Positions 31,072 to 44,500 of a stretch of 64,000 bases of DNA are shown in pieces. Position numbers and translations under genes: made by a program. Source of the DNA: Asterias amurensis (lineage: Eukaryota > Echinodermata > Asteroidea > Forcipulatida > Asteriidae); assembly GCF_032118995.1 (NCBI RefSeq), contig NC_092657.1:5038391-5102390 (forward strand). The letters are read 5' to 3'. The first letter of the stretch is position 1. Every line of letters starts with the position of its first letter. Below the pieces are notes generated by a model. It was given only the letters and a program-made list of their open reading frames with translations, was not told where the DNA came from and made no database searches.

Positions 31072-32480
31072 AACTGTACAGTATATTAGGCCTATTTGAG
31101 TTGAGGTCATTTCCCATCTGCATTTTCTTTTCTGTGAAATATCCAACACTGTCCTCTGAAAAACGCTTAATGTTAAAGTGGAATAGTTTAATTTTATACA
31201 ATAATTTTAGCTGTCTTCTTGATGTTAATTGGATTCATTATAAACGGTGGCCTTATGCTCAAGGTGCTTATAAGCCTTGCAATACGCTGTATGTATAATT
31301 TTGCTAATAAAACAGAGAGAACGCATGTATTGCAGACTACTCGTTGCTGTCTTCTTTTTGTATGTTGAAATAATGTATGCGGTATGGAAACATGATTATT
31401 TGTTTTGGACATACTTCTGTGATTATCCCATTGACCCAATAGACTGTGCAAGTCTATTCCACACATTGTCCGTTGTACAGAGGTCGAGCAATGGATACGT
31501 ACGCGTGTAAGCGCTGCGCACAACTCTCGGCCAATGATGGGTTTATATCATAGAGTTTATAATACACGGGGTGAAAGTAGTGATGGGATGTGGTGGGGGG
31601 GGGGGGGGGGGGTGGCAACCCGACTATAAGAAATGCATTAATCGGGGAAAAAAATCATTAAAACAATTCAACACAAAATAGGCCTATCAACAGTATTGCG
31701 AAACTTAATTGATTCATAATAATTATGATTGTTCAGCATTTAATTCCAATGGTAATTTGATTGCCTCCTACACATTGTACACCAAAGCCGGTCGTGTTCA
31801 CAATTTTTTTTAAACACTAGCTACAAACTACACATTTAAAATAACACAACAAAAACAAAAGTTTACAACACTTAAGTAAATTAATTAAAACAGACGAATA
31901 TTTGTAACTTACGGCTACGCCATATTGAAGAAAAATATTTCAAGATTAAATGGTTTTACCTACTGCAACAATAGTGATGCTTTATTGTTTTAGATTATGA
32001 TAACCAATAAGCTCAGGAGCGAACTCGACCTCTTCATGAGATTGGAATAATTAGTTTGCACATTATTTTTAACACGTCTGTTTTGGTACAAAGCAGTCTT
32101 TGCTTTCGAAAAAGTATAGGGCCTTGTATAGAATAATATATTTATGACCGCAGGCAGATACTTATAACTTTAGTTGTTTAGTGTTAAGTGTAAATACAAC
32201 AACATAAAAACATGTTTCAGAAACATTATGGGTTCTAGTTTGCACCTTTGTTCGTCTAAACCCATTCTAAAACTGTGTGTCCTTCAAAACATTGTTTGAA
32301 TGCTATGTCCCAGCCCCCGTGCAAATACTGTTGACACAATTACAACCCTCAAAGTCAACAATATTGATTGGGTCAACTATTTTGTTCATGAAGTAAGTGC
32401 TGACTTACACAACCGTGAAACTATACATTTCCATCTAGATATGAAGCTTAGTAAAGTATATTAATTTGTTGCTGCTCTTC
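31072..32480. other. Intergenic, no gene seen
   Basis: AT-rich spacer. The only distinct feature is a G-run of about 17 at 31594-31611. Small reading frames lack codon or splice support. Confidence 0.45.
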
Positions 32481-32489
32481 TAAAGCATA

Positions 32490-32760
32490 ATGGACCTTGC
32501 ATTGACGTCATCCAGCTGCCATCATGGACCATGTTCGAGTGCCTGGTTACCTACGCATTCAATACATCCTGGGTACCAGGCAAAAGATCAACCAATGGTC
32601 GACTTGCTCTTAGAGGTAAAATGATGTTGAAACAATGGAAACGTGCAGATTTGTACGCGCAGTGCACATAATTGGCCAATAGACAACATCTTTTTGACCT
32701 CTAGGCGATGGCCCCCACCACTCAAGATGACGTTATAAATGCATAAGGTCTTTGATCGTT
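32490..32760. mobile_element. GACCTTGCATTGACGTCA / TGCATAAGGTC element, copy 1
   Basis: The left part carries GGACCTTGCATTGACGTCA. The right part carries CATTTGTACGCGC-like sequence, ATTGGCCAATAGACAAC and TGCATAAGGTCT. The right ~130 bp are shared with 53400-53515. Confidence 0.6.
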
Positions 32761-33301
32761 ATTTAGTAATATAACTCTCTCTGTCTTCTTTTATAAACTC
32801 AGCGAGGATGCTGTTCTAGCATGTAACGTCATAATGCAACAGATCATATCCTATTATATTGAGATCAATGCACCAAGATCTACAAAATTTTCCCCACATA
32901 GGCCTACAGTACAGTAAAAACAGACTTATACACAATCAATTCAATAAAAAAATAACAAAATATCCCTTATACCAACTAATGTACCTTGCAGGAATATTTG
33001 AAACTTGCCTTGAAAATTTACATCTTCGAAATGTGGTGATCAATTTAAAAATCCTCAAAATCCACACAAAGTCATGCTCTGATTTTTTTGTATAACTTGA
33101 ATAGGCTTACTAACGATAGTAACTCTTCTAAATCTAAGTGTTGCTCAGTCGGTTATATTTTCGAAAAATGTCTTAACCACAAAATCATATTTATTAACAA
33201 AATTGTAGTTTATGAAATGTTTTTGTTTAACACTATGTACTATATAGAAAATCAAAGATCAGAATCCATCACTGCAATAACCTATCTTTCTGTAAGTTTG
33301 T

Positions 33302-33371
33302 AACTCAGCGCCTTGAGTACCTTGTTGGTAGATACGTGCGCTATATAAGACTTCCATATTACTACTATTAT
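33302..33371 (+). repeat. SINE 3' tail fragment
   Basis: ACTCAGCGCCTTGAGTACC...GTGCGCTATATAAGAC and an ATTACTACTATTATT end match the tail of the SINE at 11005-11345 (read on its own strand). Confidence 0.65.
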
Positions 33372-33689
33372 TTAGAGAAAAAAAAATTTACTCTTATACA
33401 ACAAAGTATACGATCGATTGTATTTCATCAGCAATGCAACACGGGGTAGGCCTACCACATCAATCGTTTGTCAATTATCAATTGTCAAATTTTAAAAACA
33501 TAAACAAAGTCGACTGCATCCAAACAGTAAGACAACATGCAGTTATAAAATATGTTTTTCCAACCAACACATAATTTCGAAGTTTAAACCATCCAACAAT
33601 TAGATATCCAAATGGCATAAATATCTTAGGAGTACCAGGCTCTTTGCTTTTCGAACACTATTTCTAAAATAATAAGGAATGAAGACAAC

Positions 33690-35140
33690 ACACACGTTGT
33701 CGAATCTTAACCATATTAAAGTTTACATCTTCATCAAACAATTGATTATTCAACAGTTTAGCAAACATCCAATTAACATCATCATATCTGTCATCCAGTA
33801 TTTATTGAACAGGAGAGAAACAAACACACGTCAAATCTTATCAAAGTCTGTACATCATCAAACAATAATTATTGGTTATCCAATAGTTTAGCAAACAACC
33901 AAACAGTATCAATGTTTTTGTGTCATCCAACAATTTTATTTATAGAACATGAGAGAAATATAACACACGTCAAATTATATGAACATAAAAGTCTCTTCAT
34001 TATCAAACAATATTGGTTATCCAACAGTTTAACAAACAATCAAATAATATCAACAACTCTGTCATCGAACAAAAGTATTTATTGAACAAGAGGGAAATGC
34101 ACCACTCGTCAAATCTTAGCAATATCAAAGTCTCTTCTTCATCAAACAATATTGGTTATCCAATAATTTAGCAAACAATAAAAGAATATCAAAGTTTCTG
34201 TCGTCCAACAATAGTATTTATAGAACAAGAGACAGATATAACACACGTCAAATCTTAACTATATATGTCAATTAGTATTTACATCATAAAACAATATTAC
34301 TTTTTTATCCAATAGTTTAGCAAACATCAAACAAATATCAAAGTTTCTATCATCTCTAACAAAATTGAACAGGGGGGTGGGAACAACACACGTCATATCT
34401 TAACTATATGACAAACTACTTCATCAAACAATCGATTATCTAACAGTTTAACAAACAAAACACAGACTATCAAAGCTTCAAACAACAATATTATGTATTG
34501 ATTAGGAAACAAATACAACCCACATGTCGAACCATAACAATATCAAAGTCTACACAAACAATTGATCATACAACAGTTTAACAAACATCACAAGAATATA
34601 AAAGTTTCTGTCATCCTACAATATTGCATTATGAAACGAGGGAAATAAAACAGACGTAAAATCTTAACTATTTCAAAGTCTAAACATCATCAAACAAATG
34701 ATTATCCAACAGTTTAACAAACATCAAAGGAACATCAGAAGTTTCTGTCATCCAACGCGTTTATTATGGAACAGGAGTTAAAACAACACACATGTTGTCA
34801 AATCTAAACAAAGGCTAGGTCTACATCATCAACGATTGATTATCAAACAGTTTGTAGCCATCAAAGGAACATCAGAATCAGAAGTTTCTCTCATCCAACG
34901 CATTTATTGAACAGGATGATAATGCAACAAAATCGTTGTCAAATCTGAACAAAGGCTAGATCTACATCATCAAACAATTGACTATCCAAAAGTAATATCA
35001 ACGTTTCTGTCATCGAACAAACATATATATTGAACATTAGGGAAATACAACAAACGATAGATCTTAACAATATCAAAGTCTCTACATCATCAAAAAAAGA
35101 TCCAACAGTGTAACATAAAATAAAGAATATTAAAGCTTAA
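33690..35140. repeat. Degenerate satellite array, ~136-bp period, about 10-11 copies
   Basis: The landmark CCAACAGTTTAACAAACA (with variants) recurs at about 33751, 33881, 34022, 34161, 34310, 34441, 34571, 34707, 34846, 34985 and 35104. Spacings are 119-149 bp, mean near 136. Other shared words keep the same order: TCATCAAACAAT, TCTGTCATCCAAC, TTTATTGAACA, ACACACGTCAAATCTTA. Copies are clearly diverged. Confidence 0.92.
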
Positions 35141-35214
35141 AAAACACCACAATTTAGGGCAGCTGTGTTGTGCTTACAGAGTGTTTCTTGCCGAACGCGA
35201 AAGGTGGCTGCCTA

Positions 35215-35220
35215 TTTATT
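35215..35220 (-). terminator. Candidate sacsin polyadenylation signal
   Basis: TTTATT on the + strand is AATAAA on the - strand, about 340 nt past the sacsin stop codon. It would place the transcript end just before the satellite array. Confidence 0.4.
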
Positions 35221-35239
35221 TGGTAACTTGTGAAATACG

Positions 35240-35484
35240 CTTTAGCAAAATCTGCTTACTGTTAAGCGTCGGTATGAAACTGGTCCCCGGGTTAAATTTG
35301 TGTAAAGCCTGTACGCACGAAAACTCGCTTAGCACAGAATAGTTTTACTTAGCACAAACAGATGCCAAACTATACATTACGTTTTCATTGTTGTGGCTGG
35401 TACCTGGCTCAAATTTGGCTTAGAAAAGAAATTTGTCCAGCAGTACTTTCTGCTTAAACAGCTTTATGAAATTGGGACCAGGTC
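35240..35484. mobile_element. GGGCCCAATTTCATA-family element in the sacsin 3' UTR
   Basis: It ends CAGCTTTATGAAATTGGGACC on the + strand. GCTTAGCACA and the GTGGCTGGTACC interior match the family. It lies between the stop codon and the presumed polyadenylation signal. Confidence 0.75.
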
Positions 35485-35562
35485 ATGTAGTGTTTATGAT
35501 GGAAGTAAATGGGCAGGCAATATGAGGCCCATAGTCTGCCGCTCTTCGCATTCACAGTAGAT

Positions 35563-38500
35563 TTAGAATAACTGTATGCCGATGATGTCTCTGACAAGTA
35601 TAAACAATTTCTCACACACCTCGAAAGCTTTCTTAGTGCAGAAGTCAGTGAATACTTGTCCACTGGTCAGCCAGATTTCAGGATATCTTGGTTTGCTGAA
35701 ATGACAATCAAGTCTGTTCAGTTCGTATACTCGGTCCACGAGGTCATTGGAGTGCACCTCCCTGTGAGAGCACACTTTCCATGCAAGGGATATCAATTCA
35801 TGACAGTCCGTATCAGGTCGTCCAGTAAGGCTGTACTGTGCGGCTTTGAGGGCTAGCTCAGCAGCTTGGTGTATTTGAAAAGCTATCCATTGTTTCCTTG
35901 GAACTGGTTGGAGGTGACTTGTTGCTTGAGCTGTGCTAAAATGCTCCTCAGCCTGTAGGAACCAAATCCGGGCCTTAGCTGGGTCAGGGGTTTCCCTTGT
36001 GAACTTACTCCTTCTGTTTCGATGCCGATTTCTGTAACGTGTACGATAATAAGTCTCGTCTGCATAGCTTCTCGAGGCCTCTTCCTCCCAGTGTGAAAAA
36101 TGTTGACTGTAGTGAGATGTTGAATCATGACTGTTAATTTGCTGTTTGAGAAACTGAAATGCTTCAGTTGCCCGACTCTCTTCCTCAAGGTTCATATCGG
36201 GATGCCATTTTCGATAAAGACGACGAATGGCTGTCTGCCTTTCATCTCCTGACAGAGTGAATGCCTCAGCGACCTCCCTTCTGATACGTTCGTTGTCCTG
36301 CTCCGGAGAGCCCGGAAGTTGTCTATCTGTTGTGTCGGCTGCTTTCTCAGGCGGTATGAACTTGTACAGTTGTAAGACAGATACGTCAATAGGCGCGTCT
36401 TCACCGATGTCAATGCGATAGTGTTTGTCCAGGCCCGATAACTTATCAGTTTGTTTAATGATGACTGCATAAACGATCTCCGTAAAGTTGTCTCGGACCG
36501 ATGATAATCTTGATTGGGGTTTATCAATTAGTGGTAGGGCCATGGTTCTCTCGAAACCCACTACCTCCCCCTCTTTGAACATGTTATAAGGGTCCTGGTC
36601 TAACAGATATCTCATATCACGAGGTACAATCATACCAGGTGAATGCTCATCCTCCTGTTCTTGGCTCACGAGTCCATAGTCTGGAATGTCACATTCTCCA
36701 CTAAGTGTGTCATTCATTTCGTTTGGGCTGTCAGATGCCAAAACAGTTTGAAGGTGACCTACATTTGTTGAATTAAGCAAACCACCTAGGTAGTCATTGC
36801 AACACTTAGCAATTTGTTTGAATGTTGTTTTTACGTTCTTTGTTCGAAATGGCAACTCGTGGTGCAGCAAGAGCATTACGCCAGTGTTACGGTCAAAGAA
36901 TGCTTTCCTGGAGCTGTTCCGCTGGCCGACCAATTTCTCTTCGGCGTCATACAGTCCAACTTCCAATTCCATTTTGCAGATAACCTTGTCATAACTTCGT
37001 AGCTTTTGTATAGAATCCTTGGTTTCTTCTGATGGGCTTTTGAGTTCTAATTGATGCTGTATCAGTCGCAGCAGCACCTGGGTCATCTCCTCTGAATTGA
37101 GCAACAGTTTGATGTGGGTTAGATAATCACAATCCGTCCCTTGGAGGCAGTTACACGACTCCAAAGGTTTTTCGGTCAAACTTTCCCCTATATTCTTAGG
37201 ACGAAGTCGCTCAGGCAGAAGCTCGATATAGTATATTTCCTTAAATTCAGCAATTCCGCATCGTTTAAGAGGAACCACAAACTTCTTATCTGTTGATTTA
37301 AGCAGTTGTTTCATTAGATGAGGTTCTGCATAACAGAGATCTGACGTCTTCCTTAGTTTAAGGTTGGCACTAAGTAAGAACAGCTCAGAGATTGATATAT
37401 CTCGTTTACATTTCTCCTCAAGCAGTTGAAACATCAAAGACATGGCGCATACTGCAGTCTTTTCTTCATTTGGACCTACTTTCTTATCACCGTATTGTCT
37501 TTGTAGGGTCGACAATACTCCGGCAAATTGATCAAACGAACATTGTTCTTGAGCTCCAAGAAGTGTAAGTACACTATAAAAATCTGACAATTCTTCCTTT
37601 GGGAATTTAAATAAGTATGGGAACAAGAGGTTCCCCTGATCCTCCTTCAACTCATACACAAGCTGATTCGCTCGGACAAGAATGGTTCCAGATGCGACTA
37701 AGCAGATTGGTGTTTGCTGCAAATTACGCTTGAAATATTCAACATGCGTTTGAACATTTTCTTTCAGATAGTGCAGTATCTTGATCATGACAATGTTCAA
37801 TGTCTCCCTCACTTTGGGTGCCAGTTTGTCTTCCCTACGGGTGGCATTTCTTTTCTCCATTCTTAAACATACATTTTGGATGTGTGTAACAACCTTTTGA
37901 GGATCCAAACTGTCCTCTATACCCAGGCAACCGTGAAGATTTATCTTCTTCTCTCCTTTGAACGTACTGTTCGTTAACGTGCGGTTCGTAGGTATGGTGT
38001 GCCTAGGGAGAAGATTGGCTACTGACCAGACTAGCTCACAGTGCCGATTAGGTACAGATCCTTTATATGCGATGAAATGTACCCTGTCCGTGTTAATATC
38101 ACCAGACTCTGAGAAAGCTGGATGAATATCAGTGAGTTCCGACTTGATAGGAACGGGAGGAATGAATTTTATCTGTGCAACCAATGTTAGAAAACCTTGA
38201 TCGCTTTGAAGATCTTCACTGCGCCTGAGTTCCTCCGTGAGAAGCTTTGAATCATTCCAGACAGACTTTATTTGACTGTCGGTCGTAGTTTTAGTGGCTC
38301 TGAGCTCGACTTTCTTAGCAAACCCAATGAACAATGGTGCGGTAACGTCAACGTTGAGGCCAATTTCTGCTAAGAAATCCTTCATTTCTGCCATTTGTTC
38401 AGGTAGATGGTCGTTCTTGTCAACCATGGCTTTGAAGACAGGATTAGATGGGTCATAAAACGAATCTGCTGTTCTGAGATTTTGTTCCATGTCTTTGATG

Positions 38501-41500
38501 AACTCTAGACTGGAAAGTTTGTTCAGAATGGCTTGGTATTCGTTGTCTGTTACATGATACCGCAACTTGTCTTTGATATTTGACATGTGTTTTTTTTGAG
38601 CTTCCAGACTTAGCACTTTGAAGCTTGGCAGTATATACTTTAAGTAAACATCAGCATATTTGATGTCAACGATGCCAAGTTTGTCGAAGATGAGAATCAA
38701 CTCACGGTTCGGTTGTATAAACACACAGTTCGTGTGATCCATCCAAATCTTCGCCTCAACCATCAGTAACGTATATCCGTCAGTTCTGTGGTAGTTTTTC
38801 GCGTGTTGTAGATCAGTAGTTCCGGCACCACCTGATAAGATGAAAATCGGTAATGACTTGATCGTCTTGAAGTTCTCATCTGAGAGTGATGATTGGAATA
38901 AGAGAGATGACGACCGGGCTTCTTGGAAATACCGGAGTAGGCTTGTGCAATCTGGTTGTGGGATATCACAAACAAACCCACCCTTCTCTTGTGCATGTTG
39001 TATAACGTTGAGAACATCCCCTTGACTGTCCAGTCGTGCTAAGTAATCATTCAACAAACTTGTCAGGGTATACTGTTCACAATCAGTCATACCTTTCAAG
39101 TAAACTTCTGGTAAACCTAATTTACGCAAGATAATGATGATGTTCGTCCGATTTGGGATACCAAAGGTGAAACCAGTAGGAGGTTCCTTCATGAAGAGCA
39201 GGCTTCTCTTCGATAATCTCGGTGGCACCAATTTCGCAGAAGTTGTGGGTAAAATTGGCCATCTTTCGATTGGCTTGAGGCAGGTGTCGGACGTCTCATC
39301 ACTGCATATGAACGTCCATAGTTTCTTCAGCCATTCCTCTGTAGGGTGTCCGTTTATATTCGGTGTCCAATCTACGTGATGGTTACACCCATGCCACTCC
39401 CTAGGAAGGTGCCCTCCCAAATGTTTGGATAACTCAAATATGGTAAACTTCTTGAAAACACCTGTTGAGTACGGTGTCAGGGAAGTTAATTTGTTCTTCT
39501 GAAACCAGTCAGTGCACATCTTAACCAGTTGATCATGCACAAACAGATTCTGAAGGCTGGGCAGAACCCTCCAATGTGACGATACGTACAGTCCATTATC
39601 CTGTTTGACCATGTCCAAACTGCAATCATTCGCGAGTCGGAAAGGCAGACCTTCTAGCTGCGTTGGGTGTGTGATTCCGTCAAGGCAGTATTTAAATACC
39701 ACCTTAAAGGTCACTAAGCCTTCAAATGCTGTCTCTTCCAGAGGAGCTGGTAAACTTGGCGAAACAACTGATTCAGTTGACATGTGCTTTACCACTACTT
39801 GCGAGGATACGAATTCAGCTTTGACTCCACATTCATTGAATGCTTTGCAGAGTTCAGAGGAGCTTTTAAGAAGATTAAACCCAACGCGAAGCACAAACGA
39901 TCGCAGGGCGTCATCAGCTTTGTTCCTGTTCAGGCCATCAAAAAATGCTGCACTCGAGTTGCTGTTCGGATGGTGCCATGAAACATCAAGATCTTGTTCC
40001 TTTCGACGAGCTACTGGTAGAACCTCTCGATTTTCCCTCCCAATTAGGGAAAGTGTTTCCTTGGCGAGCAGCTCCCATTCATCAGGTACATGTAGCTTTA
40101 CTAAGTGTTTTGGAAAGAGTTCATCATAAAAAGCAAATGGGTCTTTGTATTGACTCCTGTCTTCAGCCTTGTTGAGTATAATCCGGCCTGCTTGGAGCAG
40201 CAATTCAGCATAGGCAGGAGCAATCACATACTTGATGAGCTGACTGTTCCATTTGAGGATTGGACTGCCAGTGTAGAAGTCACCCTTTGTAAGGTTTTTC
40301 CTGGATGAGTCCAAGTCAAACATCCCATTTACATGTACGGGCAATTGGGTATGTATTGGCAAAGGAAGGAAACAGTATGCTTTGTACTTCTGATTTGGTT
40401 GTATGGCACCCTCACTGATGAGTGCTGCTACTCCCCCACGTGGAAGAGGCTTCTTCAAACTGGTTGCAGATGATAATTGAAAGTTATCTTCAGGAGGTAG
40501 ACCATGGAAACCGAGCATCTGTGAAACTAACCATGTTTGCTTGGACTCCCTGGTATCCTGGATCAGTAAGCGATACACACGACACATCGATTGGACATCT
40601 TGACATGGAGTATTCTTAAAATCCTTGAGATGCTTAACAAGTTCCTCGCGATGCTTCTGGTCTTGGTCAGTCAGTTCTGCACTGATCACGTACTTCGTAT
40701 CCAGTGTATGCGTTTGTTCATCAACACATGATATAGAGATCTTCTTGATGTTGTTCAAAAAGAGAAGGGCTTCCATTGACACCTTTTCGAAGCCTTTGAG
40801 CAAATCCTCGACCACCTGGCCTGAGAAAACCTCTCCTGATATCGCTGATTCTGTTGATCTCAGTGGTAGGCGGAACATGGTTCCCTCAGACCCACTGAAC
40901 TCATCAAAATCCTCCAGGAAACCACTTAGCATGTCCGGAAACCTCTTCCTGAATTCTTCACGGGTTTGAAACTGCTGTCCTGGTGAGGTTTTCCTTGCTC
41001 TAGGTGCATATTTCAAGAGTGGATCAAACACACACAATGTATCCTTACTGCTCAGGAAGCTCGGGCAGTCAGTAAGATGATACACGGAATTAAAGCCAAT
41101 GCCGAATCGCCCAGTTGTTGCGATATCGTCTCTCTTCCCGCCAATTCCTACCTTTTGAATGCCTTTGATGTCTGCTTCACTGAATGGTCTGTTGTTGTAC
41201 ACACACATGGCTGGAAGTGTCTGAATTTTAGCCCATGAGTCAGATATTATTTTCTGTGCACTATGTTTGCGGGGATCGTAGACAAAATGTATTTCTGTTG
41301 CCCCAGCATCGTCAGAATTTTGCAGCAGCTCCTTCAAAACATCTGAAACATTTGGATAGTCCCTGAGTATGTTCCGCAAGCGATCTGTCAGCTCCTCGAC
41401 CTGCCCAAAGTCACTTTCAAAACCACTGCAAGAAGAGAATTTGTCATACCCTTTCTCTCTTGCTGTCGCGATACCAAGAGCTTTGGCATGTTTGTATGTA

Positions 41501-44500
41501 ACATCTGGATGGGTGTAAACTTCTTGTGTATCGTCGTCCTCCCAGGGCATATCGTTAAACGTCAACTCGGATGGCTTCCGCAAGACACCTGCTTTATCTG
41601 GCACAAACACTTTTCCATTTTGAAGACATTCTGGTTTCTGGTCCGTTTCATCGAGAGGGTTGACCAATTTTGCTACAATTTCAACTATCATATCCTTTGC
41701 TGCTCTGAACGCCTCATCCGGCAGACAAGCTTCTCCATATGTTGTTTTTAGATACTGCAAGGTCTCAACGTAGTCCTCGAGATCGAAGTTGTCTTTCACC
41801 CCACACACCTTTAGGAGATTGCTGAACTGGGATAACATAGGAGGTTTGGAAAAGAGGTACGGTCCACTCCTGCCTTTGTAGTTGAAGGCAATCTGTTTGC
41901 ACTCTCTGAATTCTCCTTCACACAGAACAAATCCTAATGTGCACAGATGATTGAAATCACTTATGTATTCCTCAGCAACATCTATGTGATCATCATCACA
42001 AACGCATATTGTGTGCTGAAGAAAGGTGTAGATGTTATGGGCGATTGAAGATGACTCATGTGTTACCTGAGTTGTAATCAACCTTGCAAGCTGTTTGATG
42101 ACATCGTTTACCTTGACTTCTTTCTCTTTAAAGCCAAGAAATATTTTGACAGTCTCGTTCATAGCTTCGGGTCCCAATCTCGCTTCATCCAATAACGGGT
42201 GTACGGATCCAATTAGGTCGACGTGTTTGCACTCGTACATAAAATTTGCTGGCATGAATTCAGTGCCGACGTCGTGCCATTCCAGAGGATACAATTCTGG
42301 CTTCTGAAAAACAGGAAGGAGTTGGGCCTCTCTGATCCGTCTCTTTTGCTCTAAAGTAGGAACTTCTCCTTGCCTCAATTTCTTGTCTATCAGTTTCAGA
42401 AGAATTTTACTTCTCCCTTCATCCATCACCATTGACTCTGCTCTCTCACAAATATCTTCCCAACAAAGATCTTGTGATTCCATACCAAGCTGTTCCAAGG
42501 ATAGGAGCCGATTTTCGTTGCGGTATTCATCACCATAAGGAAACCTGGAGTCTGCTTCACTGAACAGAGACCCAATCGATGTGCGTGGGTTGACCAGCTT
42601 TTTGGGCTTCACAAGGACTTCACCTTTTGGAGATACCGGGATGGAACGAGTATCTCTCAGAAAGGTATCATACTGTTTTCCTTTTTCTTCACCAAGGCGA
42701 AGGTCAAGAACATACAATATAATTTCGTCGCGATCAGATGGTTCAATGCGAACACCTGATGACAAAATTGGAAAGAAAACCTCCTCCACAAAATGATGCA
42801 CGTCGTAGGTGTTGTCAAAAAAGTAGTGGTTTTCAGGCAACTTCTTTATGCTGGAGACCACATCTGAATCCAGCTCGACCCAAGTCTTTGGATGCATCTT
42901 CTTGGTTAAGACAGACTTTATGCTGGATTGTAAGTCTTCGGGGTCGTTGTGTTTCCATTTAGTGAAGAAGCAATCATGCACTGTAACCCACTGGCTGTTA
43001 ACGTACACCACTGTAGGAGGATTTCCGGAACGCACAATAGCTGAATAGTACGCACCAACAAGGGTTTGAAAGTCAGTCTCGCATCTGCTTTTAGTTGGCC
43101 ACAATCTCTGGAAAACTTGAGCATCGACCTGGTGTTGGTCTTGCAATTCTTGGAGATCTTTGAGAAGATTTAAGAATGCACGGCACAACACAGACTTTAT
43201 GAAGCATTCATTCCACATGGATTCAAACTCTCCACTTGATGAGGAAGGCTTGCTCCACAACTGCCGACGATTCGGTTGCAGCAGAAAGTTACCATTAACA
43301 TGAAAGGGTAGACCTGTGGAGACATCGAGTGGCAGGTAGCTGAAAGCTTTCCCATCAACACATTTAGGTACAAGGATCCCATCTCTCAACACTAACTCCG
43401 CAGCAACACCCCCACAAGGAAGAACACATGATCTTAAACCGTCTTCGGACCTAGCCATGGTTAGGATTTCCCCATTTTCCATGCAGGAGCTAATGATGAA
43501 GTGCAAGACTTCCTTCTGAGGCTCTATCGTCATGTGGTCTTCAGATGCCTGCTGGGAGACCTTCACAACCATGGTTGTCTCTGGGACCGCCGTGGCAGGG
43601 TTCCTCATAGCCGATGCAGTTGCCTTAAGGAGCTTACGCTCAGTACTCATATCACCGTCTTGACCTCCTACCGAACGGGGCAATTGTAAGACGCGCTCAA
43701 TTTTGACAGATATGATATTTCTGATGTCTCTTATATCATTGGATTGCAGTTCCTCGACACTGACATGGACCACGTTTTGAGTGAAGAGAAGCAGAGTGTC
43801 TGATGATCGCTTCAGGGACTCCAAAAGTGGCTCAACCTGTTCCTTGGTGTCGTAGAAGCGGTGAGACAGTTGGTTTTGTTCTTGTGTAGCTCCGCTCTCC
43901 GTTCGTAGCGGTAAACGAATTAGAGTATCTGCGAATCCTTCCGTTGACTCGTGCATGTCACAGCCAAAGATACCGTTGTAAGGTTGGAACTGGTTCGGAT
44001 ACGATTTCAACGTTCGTCGATGGCGTGTGTTTGATAGATCTAATTTAATACCTGGCTGTCCAGGCTGTACACGGGAACCAAGATGTGTAGTTCTAGGATC
44101 ACAGATCAGGACATACGGACCGCTGACAATGCTAGGAACATCTGTGAGATGATAAACAGACGTGAACCCTAATCCAAACCTCCCAATCTTATCTAGCTTG
44201 TGTTTTTTGCTTTGTGCTGCTATGCTGCATATATTCTTGATGTCATCATTAGAGAAGCGTGCGTTATTGTAAGCCCAGATCGATGGTCCATGGCAAGCTT
44301 TCATTCCGTCACTCAGAAGATTGTTTGCAGTTTCTTCATTTTTGCGCCAGTCGATGAGGAATTTTACCTCAGTGGCTCCGGCATCGTCAGCATTCTGAAT
44401 TAACTCCTTAAAGATCCCGACACCTTCTTTGTACATATCCAAGTTGCGTTTGATGGCATTAACTGTTGTCTCGTGAGGACCTGCCATGTCGTACTCCAAG

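Noticed and set aside
33690..35140. CRISPR-like direct repeats
   Set aside because: The units are ~136-bp degenerate satellite copies without constant short repeats and unique spacers, in an animal genome.
39605..40129. 174-codon + strand frame inside the sacsin exon, and other antisense frames in 35563-48179
   Set aside because: They are shadows of the long coding exon on the opposite strand, with no splice or family support.
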